Shown: positions 50,923-60,075 of the stretch, in pieces
Layout: every line of letters starts with the position of its first letter
Position numbering within the stretch: the stretch's first letter is position 1
Assembly: GCA_934725575.1 (NCBI GenBank)
Contig: CAKVCK010000001.1
Coordinates: 124,001-188,000 of the forward strand
Direction: 5' to 3'
DNA: 64,000 nucleotides
Source of the DNA: an uncultured Bacteroidales bacterium
GTDB taxonomy: Bacteria > Bacteroidota > Bacteroidia > Bacteroidales > UBA932
Notes under the pieces: generated by a model
The model's input: the letters and a program-made list of their open reading frames with translations, nothing else
The model's database searches: none
What the model was told of the DNA's origin: nothing
Made by a program: the position numbers and the translations under genes

Positions 50923-51226
50923 CTCATTGCAGGCCCAGAGCCTTGACAGACAGGATGGAGTCTGGCATAAACTTGCGCTCGTTCCAGGGACCGCCACCAT
51001 CGAGCGGTCGGAGAAGACGGAGGATGCCGGGAGGCTGGCCACCGTCAAGATCAACGCCACGCTTTCGGAGTCCTCGGAGATTATGAGGGACAACCTTATA
51101 TTAAAGGTAGGATTCTGCCACGGGGACGATGAGACTTACGGCACCGAGGACTTGCCTTTGACTTTCGAGGTCAACGAGTCCAACACCTTGAAGCTGTCCA
51201 GCTCGTATCAATTCCCTGTCTTTTAG
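50906..51226 (+). CDS. Small late prophage protein
   Basis: The 106-residue product is predicted mainly beta (TIERSEKTEDAGRLATVKINATLSES region; DLPLTFEVNESNTLKLSSSY at the end). It has no signal peptide and no recognised family. Size and position suggest a virion or assembly component. It is translationally coupled to the previous gene. Confidence 0.6.
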   Translation: MIRIIDSLQAQSLDRQDGVWHKLALVPGTATIERSEKTEDAGRLATVKINATLSESSEIMRDNLILKVGFCHGDDETYGTEDLPLTFEVNESNTLKLSSSYQFPVF

Positions 51227-51256
51227 CGTGTCCTTTCTTTACGGGTGTCTCGCTGG

Positions 51257-51264
51257 TATCTTTG
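51257..51264 (+). promoter_or_regulatory. Promoter-like -7 box before the protease gene
   Basis: TATCTTTG at 51257-51264 is a good -7 box, 20 bases before the ATG at 51285. The -33 region reads TTTCTTT rather than TTTG, so it is weaker than the hicAB promoter. It may provide extra transcription of the capsid genes. Confidence 0.5.
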
Positions 51265-51284
51265 CGTAAACATTGATTAACAAG

Positions 51285-52118
51285 ATGAAAGCAGACACAT
51301 TCCAACTGGCAAGGGACATCGTTCAGGGAAAGTGGCTGGTCTCCAATCCGGAGCAGCTGCTTCCTATCGCTCGTGCTTTCCTCAGCAAGACTCCGGTTGA
51401 GATGGAGGTGAAGTCGTCGGAGGTCTCCACCGTGGCCGATTCCGGTACGCAGACCGAGGAATCCAAGAGTGTCGCCATTGTTCCGCTTCACGGCACGATG
51501 ACCAAATACGACACCTGCATAAGTTATGGAACTTCGTTCATAGCAAACAAACTCCGGGAGATGGCCGATGACGACAATGTCATCGGTATCGTCCTGGACA
51601 TAGACTCCCCTGGCGGAAGCTGTTCGGCCATTCCTCCGATGCTTGAGGCGATCGGTTACGCCCGATCCAAAGGAAAGCCGGTCTATGTCCACGCCGACTG
51701 TTGCGCTTCTGCCGCCTACTGGGTGGCTTCACAGTGCGACGCCATCTATATGGACAACGACCTTTCCGAGGTCGGCTCCATCGGAGCGATGGCAGTCTTC
51801 GTGGACGATTCGGCCACCAACCCAACCACCGGTGAAAGGACTTTGGTAATCTACGCCGATGAGTCCTCAGAGAAGAACAGGGCCTATAGGGAAGCTTTGG
51901 CCGGAAACTACGAGGCTGTCAAAGCCGAACTCAAACCGTTGGTGGAGCAATTCCAGAATGCGGTCGTGGCCGGAAGGCCGAATATTCAGAAAGAGGAGAA
52001 AGGAGTTCTGAGCGGCGCGATGTTCGGCACCGCTGAGGCGTTGCGCCTGAATATGGCCGATGCCAAGAAGACCCTTTCCGAGACCATCGAGGCGGTCTTC
52101 GCACTCACAAGCATTTAA
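51285..52118 (+). CDS. S49-family peptidase, probable prohead protease
   Basis: The 277-residue protein is a SppA-type serine peptidase. AIVPLHGTMTKYD opens the core, VLDIDSPGGSCSAI is the oxyanion region, and HADCCASAAYWVAS carries the nucleophile Ser142. VGSIGAMAVFVD follows, then SEKNRAYREALAG where SppA has the catalytic lysine. Phages use such enzymes to process capsid scaffold during head maturation. The next gene encodes the capsid protein with a scaffold-like N terminus, which fits. The ATG at 51285 is preferred over a TTG at 51273. Confidence 0.88.
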   Translation: MKADTFQLARDIVQGKWLVSNPEQLLPIARAFLSKTPVEMEVKSSEVSTVADSGTQTEESKSVAIVPLHGTMTKYDTCISYGTSFIANKLREMADDDNVIGIVLDIDSPGGSCSAIPPMLEAIGYARSKGKPVYVHADCCASAAYWVASQCDAIYMDNDLSEVGSIGAMAVFVDDSATNPTTGERTLVIYADESSEKNRAYREALAGNYEAVKAELKPLVEQFQNAVVAGRPNIQKEEKGVLSGAMFGTAEALRLNMADAKKTLSETIEAVFALTSI

Positions 52119-52133
52119 CCAATCTTTTTCATA

Positions 52134-53651
52134 ATGGATAAGAAAACTCTCAACAATTCCAAGATGGGCCGACTTGTGGCCCGTCTCTTCGGCAAGAGCG
52201 AGCTTGACGTCAAGGACGGCAAGGTTTCCCTTTCCGATCAGGAGCGGCAGAAGGTTCTGGAGAACTACGGCCAGGACTTTCTCGACAAACTGGAAAGCAT
52301 CAACCTCGATGAGGAGGGTGATGCCGTGACCCTTTTCAACGCCGCCGTGGCCGCCAAGACAGATGAGGCCACCAAGGCACTTAAAGAGCAGGTGAAGAAG
52401 CTTCAGAAGGACGTTGTCTCATTGGCTTCCGAGCCGGAGCCTAAGCCGGCTGCCACGGCAGTTCCTGCGTCCAAGGCGGCCAAGGTCTTTGCCATCAATA
52501 TGGCGGCGGCACACAACAAGATCGTGAAGGAAGCCCTTGATTCCGTCAATCCTTACGCTTTCACGGCGATGGAAGACGCGTCTATCGACATCACGGATCT
52601 CAACGCCGAGTTCAAGATGACGATGCCTCCTAAGATGAAGTTGGAGCTCCTTAACAAGAGGATCTACAACGGATTCGATGACGCCAAGCATATGACCCGC
52701 ATCCAGTCCAACACGGACTACATCGCAAGCGCGGCCATTATGTCCGAGGTCTCACAGCAGTTCACACCGAAATGGACTCCTAAGGGAGCGGCCAAGTTCA
52801 CTCCGATCAGGATTCCTTATCGCCGTCACAAGCTGAACGTGCTGATCCAGCCGGCCGATGTGCTCAAGAGCTGGCTGCTCTATCTCTACGAGCAGGGCAA
52901 GACCATGGCGGACATGCCTATCACCCGCTACATCATCGAGAACCACATCCTGCCTAAGGTGCTGGATGACATCACCATCTCGATGATCGCAAAGGGTAAG
53001 TTCATCGATGCTGGCGTTGTCGCTGACGGTGACGCGGGCAAGGCCGCCAAGAACTCTATGGACGGTTTCGAGACCATCCTTGTGGAGGGCAAGTCAGACG
53101 AGAATTGCAAGATCAACTACTACAAGGCGGCAGCCGACCCGATGGCGATGTCGGACTCCGAGCTCCTCGCCTACATCGACGGCTTCGTGGACAGCATCTC
53201 CGGACTGTTCGCACACATCGTGACCATCCACTGCTCTGAGCAGCTACTCACCCGCTACAAGAGGGCGGACTTCGCCGTCAACGGCAAGTACACCGGCGTG
53301 GAGAATGACGGAAGCATCCGCTTCACCAACTTCCACCTCGTACCTCTGAAATCGATGTACAACTCCCCTATCATCTTCGCGACCCCGAAGGAGAATTTCG
53401 TGGAGCTTGTGGATCTCTCCAAGGCGGAGAACTGCATCGTCAAGATTGAGGAGCAGAACTACGATGTGAAGGTGTTCGGTGAATATTCCCTCTCAACGGG
53501 ATTCAAGATCGCCGAGGCTGTCTATGCCGCTGTTCCGGACGGCTACACTCCGGTCGAGAGCATCGTTTCCGATGTTCCGGACACCGACAAGTGGGAGAAC
53601 GGAAAGAAGGCTGCTGACAACACCAAGGATCAGGGTCAAGGCGGTGCATAA
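52134..53651 (+). CDS. Major capsid protein with N-terminal scaffold-like region
   Basis: The 505-residue protein has a charged, coiled-coil-prone N-terminal 110 residues (VSLSDQERQKVLENYGQDF, TKALKEQVKKLQKDV) and a Pro/Ala linker, followed by a mixed alpha/beta domain to the C terminus. That layout, immediately after a head protease, fits an HK97-type capsid protein with its delta or scaffold domain fused. The C-terminal IRFTNFHLVPLKSMYNSPIIFATP resembles capsid-family strands. It is the longest product of this block and would be made in large amounts. The assignment rests on context more than motif. Confidence 0.75.
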   Translation: MDKKTLNNSKMGRLVARLFGKSELDVKDGKVSLSDQERQKVLENYGQDFLDKLESINLDEEGDAVTLFNAAVAAKTDEATKALKEQVKKLQKDVVSLASEPEPKPAATAVPASKAAKVFAINMAAAHNKIVKEALDSVNPYAFTAMEDASIDITDLNAEFKMTMPPKMKLELLNKRIYNGFDDAKHMTRIQSNTDYIASAAIMSEVSQQFTPKWTPKGAAKFTPIRIPYRRHKLNVLIQPADVLKSWLLYLYEQGKTMADMPITRYIIENHILPKVLDDITISMIAKGKFIDAGVVADGDAGKAAKNSMDGFETILVEGKSDENCKINYYKAAADPMAMSDSELLAYIDGFVDSISGLFAHIVTIHCSEQLLTRYKRADFAVNGKYTGVENDGSIRFTNFHLVPLKSMYNSPIIFATPKENFVELVDLSKAENCIVKIEEQNYDVKVFGEYSLSTGFKIAEAVYAAVPDGYTPVESIVSDVPDTDKWENGKKAADNTKDQGQGGA

Positions 53652-53671
53652 CCAAATAACAAGCGTGAATT

Positions 53672-54229
53672 ATGGCTTACGTTAAATCATCAATTCCAAG
53701 ACCTGGTGACGGCGCTGGTTGCGCCGCCACCAGAAAATCACAGATCATCCTCGTAGATGTGGAGGATGTCGCCAGCGAACCGACAAGAGAGGTTGGCAAC
53801 TGCGTTGTAACTGGAGACCTCACATTGAAGACCGGCGCAAAGGCAATCTCCATCTATGCCACGGCTTCCACGATTCAGGTCACCGAGGAACTTTCCGGAG
53901 ATCCGGACGCCGAGGGAATCAAGACCGGTATCGTGTTCGACCACCCGGGCAACTCAGTGGCCATCAAGAATTTCATCGAGATCTTCAAGAACCGTGGCGT
54001 GATCGCCATCGTGCAGGAGTGCGACGGAACAACTGCTGGCCGTCCTCAGATTATGGGACGTGTCTGCAACCCGCTCAGGTTGTCTCTTGAGACCAAGATG
54101 GACGGTGAGGCGACCAAGAGGGCTCTTACCTGGAAGCAGGCGTTGCCTGACAAGTTCCTGGCTGGTGAATATGCCGGAGAGATGCCGGAGATCGCCGAGG
54201 ACGCCACAAGCGCGACCGGAGGAGCTTAG
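53672..54229 (+). CDS. Probable virion structural protein
   Basis: The 185-residue product (MAYVKSSIPRPGDGAGCAAT) is predicted rich in beta strands (QIILVDVEDVASEPTREVGN, TGDLTLKTGAKAISIYA), which suits a capsid decoration or tail-tube protein. It lies 20 bases after the capsid gene. No family is recognised. The C terminus is acidic and probably flexible. Confidence 0.6.
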   Translation: MAYVKSSIPRPGDGAGCAATRKSQIILVDVEDVASEPTREVGNCVVTGDLTLKTGAKAISIYATASTIQVTEELSGDPDAEGIKTGIVFDHPGNSVAIKNFIEIFKNRGVIAIVQECDGTTAGRPQIMGRVCNPLRLSLETKMDGEATKRALTWKQALPDKFLAGEYAGEMPEIAEDATSATGGA

Positions 54230-54232
54230 CGG

Positions 54233-54844
54233 ATGTCTAAGATCGACACAAAAGCCGTCAAAGGCAAGGTTGCGGGCAACCCTGTAAGCGGCGGAACGAA
54301 TCTGGTTGTCTGTGCCTACGAGGGCACGGACGGCCAGTTGTCCAAAGTCTGGGAGAAGATGACAGGTGTCAAGCCTGTTGTCATCACGGTTGAACCGGAC
54401 GCTGACATCCGTGACATTCTTGCCGGAATCATCGCCGACAACAATATCTCCGATGATTTCATCCTCGTGCCGGCCAACTGCGTTCCTTGCGCCAAGATTT
54501 CCATCGGAGAACTGGCCACACCGCTTGTGTTCCTTGACGTTCAAGGCAACAAGGTTTTCAGCGAAAGGCTGCCGAAACCGTTCTCCAAGGAGAAACTCGT
54601 GGACGCGCTTCCAGCGGAAAACCAGACAGCGGAGGAGTTCCTAAAGGACTACTTCAAGAAGAATCTCCATAGACCAATCGAGGCCGGATTCCGGTTCGGC
54701 AACATCGTGACTCCGGTCTATCGCGCGAATCCTTGCGAACATCTTGTCATCGAGGCGTTCGTCCGCAAGAAGTTCGTGTTCGCCACTCCTCAAGGCTATG
54801 CGGCCATCACACATCTGATTGACCAGTACCTGCTGAATGAGTAA
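54233..54844 (+). CDS. Late prophage protein of unknown function
   Basis: The 203-residue product has an alpha/beta pattern with TNLVVCAYEGTDGQLSKVWEKM and NISDDFILVPANCVPCAKISIGEL. The DDFILVPANC stretch is reminiscent of the divalent-metal box of some glycosyltransferases, but the rest of such a fold cannot be seen, so I make no functional call. It lies between two structural genes and overlaps the next one by eight bases. Confidence 0.6.
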   Translation: MSKIDTKAVKGKVAGNPVSGGTNLVVCAYEGTDGQLSKVWEKMTGVKPVVITVEPDADIRDILAGIIADNNISDDFILVPANCVPCAKISIGELATPLVFLDVQGNKVFSERLPKPFSKEKLVDALPAENQTAEEFLKDYFKKNLHRPIEAGFRFGNIVTPVYRANPCEHLVIEAFVRKKFVFATPQGYAAITHLIDQYLLNE

Positions 54845-55526
54845 CGAGATTGACAGATGGATATGTTCGGGAGCCGAGGTCACTGAAGGACTTCGGCTCT
54901 TGAGCATATACGCGCCCAACAAGTGGCTCGACGCTCTTGTCAGGAAGGCGCCGAAGGAATATTCACACCTCCTGAAGAAAGCTTTGCTTCCGTTCGCCAC
55001 AGAGGTTCCGTTCTCGCAGACATTGACGAAAGGCGGGCGGTTCCGGGAAGACTGGCCGTTCCTCTCCGAACCTGATTGCCCGACCGAACTGAAGGCCCTT
55101 GCCGCGGATATGATCACATCGTGGCACAACTATGTCAACGCCCACGAGGATCTGTTCAAATGCACCACTCCGGAAGAGTGCTTCGAGGCCGCGGAAAAAA
55201 CGGTAAGAAATTTTTATCAAAATTCAGTTTCCCGCACTGAATTTCAATACTACAAGGAGCATCACCGGATTCTTGGCAAACATCCGATTTTCGCCTTGAC
55301 AAAGAAACTGGATAATCTGAGACGAATGCCGATCACCGAGCTAATCCGGAAAAGGCGCAATGTCCAGGATTCCATCTGGCGCGCGGAGCGGGAAATCAAG
55401 AAAGGCGACCGCCCTGACCTGAAAGTGTCAAGAGAGGAAAGGCTTTCCCGCCTGAAGATGACGCTCGATGAGATAAACCGAATGATTAAAGAATATGAAG
55501 GAACTGACAACCGAACTTCTCGATGA
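54837..55526 (+). CDS. Late prophage protein of unknown function
   Basis: The 229-residue product is helical and highly charged, with RWICSGAEVTEGLRLLSIYA near the start and a basic C terminus (LTKKLDNLRRMPITELIRKR and SRLKMTLDEINRMIKEYE). It is not recognised. It overlaps the small-terminase gene by 32 bases. A DNA-related packaging role is possible from its position. Confidence 0.6.
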   Translation: MSNEIDRWICSGAEVTEGLRLLSIYAPNKWLDALVRKAPKEYSHLLKKALLPFATEVPFSQTLTKGGRFREDWPFLSEPDCPTELKALAADMITSWHNYVNAHEDLFKCTTPEECFEAAEKTVRNFYQNSVSRTEFQYYKEHHRILGKHPIFALTKKLDNLRRMPITELIRKRRNVQDSIWRAEREIKKGDRPDLKVSREERLSRLKMTLDEINRMIKEYEGTDNRTSR

Positions 55527-56418
55527 TCTTTCATCCCTTGCGGCCATCGGCTGGACTGATGCCGAACTGGCCGGATTCCTTGACATCACAGAAAGGCAAT
55601 TGGATGTCATCTTGGCTGATCCCGTCACGATAGATGATCAGCGGATCAGCAACGCCATCAAACGCGGCCAGCTGGAGAAGAGGGCCAAGATCGAACTTGC
55701 CGTTGTGCGTGGAGCTATGGGTGGCGACGCCGACTCCGTCGAGCAGTTCCGCGACATCGTCCGGGACAAAAGTTTCACCATCTCAAAGCTGGATCTGTTC
55801 GGCGGTGCCGAGAAAGAAGGCGCGTTCGAGAAGATTCAGGAATATATTGCTTCCGGATCAAAGGGCAACCTTTCCGACAAGGAACAGATCTACATAGACC
55901 TGCTGACGCTGATATATTCATTGGACGGCCAGTATGGCAAAAGGAGGACGATCAAGTTCCTGACCAGCGCCCCTTTCTGCATCCCCTACCAGCGTGCCGC
56001 GGACATATATTCAGAAGCCGTGGAGCTCTTCTTCTGCAACCGTAAGGTCTCCAAAGAGGCGATGCGCAACAAGATGGCGGATCAGTTCGACACACTCTAT
56101 GTCGCCGCGAGGGACGCCGCCAAGACATCGAAGGACTATGCCGTGGCCGCCGATATCCTCGTCAACAAGGCTCGTGCCCTCCAGCTGGACAAAGATGATC
56201 CGGCCAAGCTTCCGGCTGAAATCTACCAGCCGATGTTCCGTCTGCTTTCCGCAACGCCAGAATCCATCGGACTTCCGGCAGCCAACCGTGATGAGCTGGA
56301 AAGGCAGATTGACACCGTGGTCGCTCCGGAGTCCGTCAAGAGACGGCTCAGGACCGATGCAGGCATCGTTGATCTCGACATCGTAAAATACCTTGAGGAT
56401 GCAAAGGAAGAGAGTTAA
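55495..56418 (+). CDS. Probable terminase small subunit
   Basis: The 307-residue product begins with a helix-turn-helix-like region typical of TerS (AAIGWTDAELAGFLDITERQLDVIL), followed by RISNAIKRGQLEKRAKIELAVVRGAMGGD, the usual TerS oligomerisation helix. The C-terminal half is longer than in most small terminases. TerS recognises phage DNA and guides TerL. Direct overlap with the terL gene (20 bases) supports the call, which otherwise rests on pattern only. Confidence 0.7.
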   Translation: MKELTTELLDDLSSLAAIGWTDAELAGFLDITERQLDVILADPVTIDDQRISNAIKRGQLEKRAKIELAVVRGAMGGDADSVEQFRDIVRDKSFTISKLDLFGGAEKEGAFEKIQEYIASGSKGNLSDKEQIYIDLLTLIYSLDGQYGKRRTIKFLTSAPFCIPYQRAADIYSEAVELFFCNRKVSKEAMRNKMADQFDTLYVAARDAAKTSKDYAVAADILVNKARALQLDKDDPAKLPAEIYQPMFRLLSATPESIGLPAANRDELERQIDTVVAPESVKRRLRTDAGIVDLDIVKYLEDAKEES

Positions 56419-58189
56419 ACCTGAATCCACACAAGCCGCCTCCGTCCAGTACCAGAACCCTTTCGCCCAGATCGTGTCGCTGGCCGGCGCCTGTCAGAAC
56501 CTCAATGTCGTGGGGCGTGGCGGAGCCAAGACAACCGACATCCAGGCCGAAAGACTGCTGGATGTCATCTATGATATGCCAGGAGCGCCCGTCGTCTGGG
56601 TGGCCGACACGTTCACGAACCTGAACGCCAACATCCTCCCTTCCGTTCTGGAGGGACTGGAGCGCAAAGGCCTGCGTGAAGGAGTCCACTATGTCATCGA
56701 GAAGGAGCCACCGACATTCACCGATGCGGAGATGGCATCCCTTCCGGACTGGCTGAAACCACATTTCTGGAAGCCTTTCAACAAACTGGTCTCCTACAAA
56801 CGCACGATCATCTTCTACACCGGCACCAACATCCGGTTCGGTTCCCTCGACCGCCCTGCCACACTGGCCGGAGCCTCCTACGTGTTCTGCTTCGGGGATG
56901 AGGTGAAATATTTCCGGGAAGACAAGATCTCCAACCTGCTGAAGGCAGTCCGTGGCTACAGGCAGGAATATGGTCACAGTGTCTTCTACCGAGGATTCAG
57001 TTTCACCACCGATATGCCGGACACCACGCACATCGGGGAATATGACTGGATCCTGAAATATGCCCACAATATGGACATCCCGGCCATCGTGCTTGTGCTG
57101 AAAGCCGGCCTGGTCTATAACGAATGCCTGCACGAGGCTGCCGCCGCCAAAGACAAATGGATGAATACTCACAGTGCCGATGACCTGAACGTCTATCGCA
57201 GCAAATGCCGTGTGGCCGAACAGTGGAAAGCCCGATGGACTGAACTTAGGATGCGTAAGGAAGCCAGGACTTTCTTCATGCTGGCATCATCCTACATCAA
57301 TGTGGACATCCTCACAGAGCAGTGGTTCGGGGATGCCATCTCGGGTAAGCTTCCTGATCTGAACACGGCCATCCTCTCTATGCGCCCGTCCCTGGAATCA
57401 GGCGACCGCTTCTACACCTCCTTGAGTGAACGCCACTTCTATTATGATGGCACGGATGAGGAAGCCTACGATGGATTCGGACTGCTTGATCAGGAGGATT
57501 GCAGGGTGCTGAAATATCTCGATCTGGACAAACCGCTCATCGCAGGAGTGGATTTCGGGAATATGTGCTCGATGTCCATTGCCCAGAATGACACCGAGAA
57601 GGGACGCTCGTGCCTGCGTGTTGTGAAGTTCCTCTACACTCTTGCGCCTGAATATGTCCCTGACCTTGGAGAGAAGTTCCGCGCCTTCTTCGCACCTGTG
57701 AGGCGCAAGACCCTGATGCTGTACTATGACCGTGCAGGCAACTCCTACAAGTCCGTGGGTGAGGATCAGGTCGGCAAGTTAAAGAAGGCTATTGAATATG
57801 ATGAATCCGGCCGCCGTACAGGGTGGACGGTGCAGCTTATGTCCATCAACCAGGGCAACATCGGGCAGCCGGAGGAATATTCATTTATGCAGGAGATAAT
57901 GAGTGAGCGTAATCCACGGTTGCCGGTGATTCGCATCGACGCGTATGCGGCCAAGCATCTGAAGCTGTCATTGGAGAAGGCAAGGACTGTGGTCAGGAAC
58001 GGGGTTGTGTTCAAGGATAAGAAAAGCGAGAAGTTACCGGTCGAGCAGCTGCCTACGGAGTCCACCAACCCATCAGACTCATTCAAGTATCTTGTGATGA
58101 CCAAGCAACTCAGAGGCGTGGCCAGCGGCAAGACGATGCTGCCGTCCTCGGCGACGGATCCTCGTGCGGTCGGGAAAAACAAGGACTGA
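56399..58189 (+). CDS. Terminase large subunit
   Basis: The 596-residue protein is the packaging motor. GRGGAKTT (39-46) is a terminase-type Walker A, PVVWVADTF and RFGSLDRPATLAGASYVFCFGDEVKYF (Walker B Asp-Glu near 166) follow, and the C-terminal nuclease carries AGVDFGN (about 382), YYDRAGN (about 441) and DSFKYLV (about 559). These are the RNase-H-like metal positions. TerL pumps DNA into the prohead and cuts the concatemer. The ATG at 56399 gives the overlap with terS; the longer reading begins at TTG 56393. Confidence 0.9.
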   Translation: MQRKRVKPESTQAASVQYQNPFAQIVSLAGACQNLNVVGRGGAKTTDIQAERLLDVIYDMPGAPVVWVADTFTNLNANILPSVLEGLERKGLREGVHYVIEKEPPTFTDAEMASLPDWLKPHFWKPFNKLVSYKRTIIFYTGTNIRFGSLDRPATLAGASYVFCFGDEVKYFREDKISNLLKAVRGYRQEYGHSVFYRGFSFTTDMPDTTHIGEYDWILKYAHNMDIPAIVLVLKAGLVYNECLHEAAAAKDKWMNTHSADDLNVYRSKCRVAEQWKARWTELRMRKEARTFFMLASSYINVDILTEQWFGDAISGKLPDLNTAILSMRPSLESGDRFYTSLSERHFYYDGTDEEAYDGFGLLDQEDCRVLKYLDLDKPLIAGVDFGNMCSMSIAQNDTEKGRSCLRVVKFLYTLAPEYVPDLGEKFRAFFAPVRRKTLMLYYDRAGNSYKSVGEDQVGKLKKAIEYDESGRRTGWTVQLMSINQGNIGQPEEYSFMQEIMSERNPRLPVIRIDAYAAKHLKLSLEKARTVVRNGVVFKDKKSEKLPVEQLPTESTNPSDSFKYLVMTKQLRGVASGKTMLPSSATDPRAVGKNKD

Positions 58190-58445
58190 GCGGGGCGTGC
58201 GCCATATATCACCCTCGGGAAGGAATCGCAATTGCGATTCTTCCGTTGCGCGGCCCGGGCTCTTTTGCGTCCGAAAAAGTGCGTTTTTGCCGCGGCGGGG
58301 TGCAAGGCTTTGAACCACTTTATTTTGACGGGAATATATTCACAAAACAAGCCCGTTTGGCTGAAATAGCCGAGCCTTGGGCTGTAGTTTCCGGGTTGGG
58401 CGTGGTGTCCTTTTTATCGTCTTGGGAGGTGGCTAACTTTGTGAT
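58190..58445. other. Late-operon gap with an 18-bp palindrome, no gene seen
   Basis: The 256 bases between terL and the next small gene hold no convincing frame. GAATCGCAATTGCGATTC (58223-58240) is a perfect palindrome, extended with one bulge to GGAA/TTCC (58218-58244), and forms a stable hairpin without a T run. A -7-like TAACTTTG at 58434-58441 lies only five bases before the next ATG. Confidence 0.6.
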
Positions 58446-58718
58446 ATGAACGTATATGAAGCATTGACGGAGATGAGGCGACTGTCAGAGGAAGACAGGA
58501 GCTTCAGCTTCTCGTTTATGAGTTATAACCCCACGAAAGGCACAAGCGACGGGATCGTCTATGTCCGGCGCGGGGTGCTGAGACATAGGGAAACCAAGGA
58601 GCACAACAAGAACGCTGACATCATCGAGGGCTACACGGATCTGGAGACCGGAGAGCCGAGGCGTTTCTACCAGCCGCTTCTGATGACATTCAACGGACAA
58701 AAACTGATACTCGTATGA
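58446..58718 (+). CDS. Small late prophage protein
   Basis: The 90-residue product MNVYEALTEMRRLSEEDRSF is followed by SFMSYNPTKGTSDGIVYVRRGVLRH and a C-terminal beta-like RRFYQPLLMTFNGQKLILV. I recognise the overall pattern from Bacteroidota phages but know no function. If the promoter-like box at 58434 is real, the RNA would begin after this ATG and translation would start at Met10 (58473), which has GGAG just upstream. It overlaps the portal gene by four bases. Confidence 0.6.
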   Translation: MNVYEALTEMRRLSEEDRSFSFSFMSYNPTKGTSDGIVYVRRGVLRHRETKEHNKNADIIEGYTDLETGEPRRFYQPLLMTFNGQKLILV

Positions 58719-60073
58719 GCAGAATCGAAAAAATATCCGACCACACATCCGTTCTGCGGCTGAACGATGGCCGGGCTTTCGCGCTTTCCAACAGGAGGGA
58801 CAGCAGTCTGGACTCCGTGTTTTGGATGGCGCAACAGAGGAACTGGGAACAGTTGCCCCAGACGATTTGCGGACAGAAGATCGTGCCGTTCGGCCACGAC
58901 AACAATCTGCCTGTGCACCTAAGGGACATCCTGGACGAAAACAATCTTGGTCCGGGAATCCTTGAAAGGCAGATGGGGCTTCTCTACGGGCAGGGCGTGT
59001 TCCTTAACCGGCTGGCTTACCAGGAAGGAAACATCGTGCATAACTGGGAGGAGGACAGGGAGATCCAGGCGTGGCTGGACAGCTGGGACTATATTAGCTA
59101 CATCAAGGGGTGTATGACCGATTACCTGCATCTGAAAGGGTTCTTCGATGCCAAGTATCTGGAGAAAGGCCGGAGAATAGGCAGGGAGCCAAAGATAGCC
59201 TATCTTGAGCATATTCCTTCAAAGAACGCAAGGCTGGAGTGGACGGACAGCAGGGAGATCAAGGACGTGAAACACATTGTTGTCGGGGATTTCGAGCATT
59301 CCTGCGTGGGGACTGGCGTAAGGGTCTATCCGGTCTATGACAGGAAGAATCCAGGACGGTTCGGAGCGTCGGCATCGTACAACCACACATATTCATTCGC
59401 AAGGGATTTCTATGCTGTGCCTCAGTATTGGGGAGCGTTGCGCTGGATTGTCAAGGGTTCGGAGATTCCGACCATATTCAAGTACGTGACGGACAACGGA
59501 ATCAACCTTGCTTATCTGGTGAAGGCTCCCAAGGAGTACTGGGAGGAAAGGCGTGACCGTCTTAGGATGGTTCATCCGACTTGGGATGACACCAAGGTGG
59601 AGAACGAGATCAGCCGGTTGACGGAGGATCTGCTGTTGCAGATGCAGGATGTGCTCAGCGGCAAGGAGAACGCTGGAAAGTTCTTCTATTCGCTCGATAT
59701 GCCGTCTGAAAGCGGCGCGGGGCGTGTGTCTTGGTCCGTGGAGGCGATAGACCAGAAGATGAAGGACTTTGTGGAGGCTCAGTTGAAGATCTCGGAGGCT
59801 TCGGCATCTGCGATCACATCCGGAATGGGGCTGCATCCGTCGCTGTCGAACGTGATGGTGAACGGAAAGCTGGCATCTGGATCTGAATTGTTGTATGCCT
59901 TCAAGCTGTTCCTGCTTTCGGATACGGAGATCGCCTCACAGACGATTCTGGAGCCGATCAACCAAGCGATAGCGTTCAATTTCCCTGGAAAGGGGCTGAA
60001 ACTTGGGTTCTTCCACAAGCAGTTGTCGGCGGAGGATGCCCTTACTTCTTCGGCAAGGGTTAAAAATCAGTGA
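58715..60073 (+). CDS. Portal protein
   Basis: The 452-residue protein matches portal proteins in length, position after terL and composition. KIVPFGHDNNLPVHLRDILDENN, QMGLLYGQGVFLNRLAY and WLDSWDYISYIKGCMTDYLHLKGFFD form the wing-type region. A long helical C-terminal part contains LKISEASASAITSGMGLHPSLSNVM and GSELLYAFKLFLLSDTEIASQTIL, as in the stem and crown of portals. The portal ring is the DNA entry gate of the head. It overlaps the next gene's region closely (stop at 60073). Confidence 0.82.
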   Translation: MSRIEKISDHTSVLRLNDGRAFALSNRRDSSLDSVFWMAQQRNWEQLPQTICGQKIVPFGHDNNLPVHLRDILDENNLGPGILERQMGLLYGQGVFLNRLAYQEGNIVHNWEEDREIQAWLDSWDYISYIKGCMTDYLHLKGFFDAKYLEKGRRIGREPKIAYLEHIPSKNARLEWTDSREIKDVKHIVVGDFEHSCVGTGVRVYPVYDRKNPGRFGASASYNHTYSFARDFYAVPQYWGALRWIVKGSEIPTIFKYVTDNGINLAYLVKAPKEYWEERRDRLRMVHPTWDDTKVENEISRLTEDLLLQMQDVLSGKENAGKFFYSLDMPSESGAGRVSWSVEAIDQKMKDFVEAQLKISEASASAITSGMGLHPSLSNVMVNGKLASGSELLYAFKLFLLSDTEIASQTILEPINQAIAFNFPGKGLKLGFFHKQLSAEDALTSSARVKNQ

Positions 60074-60075
60074 TT

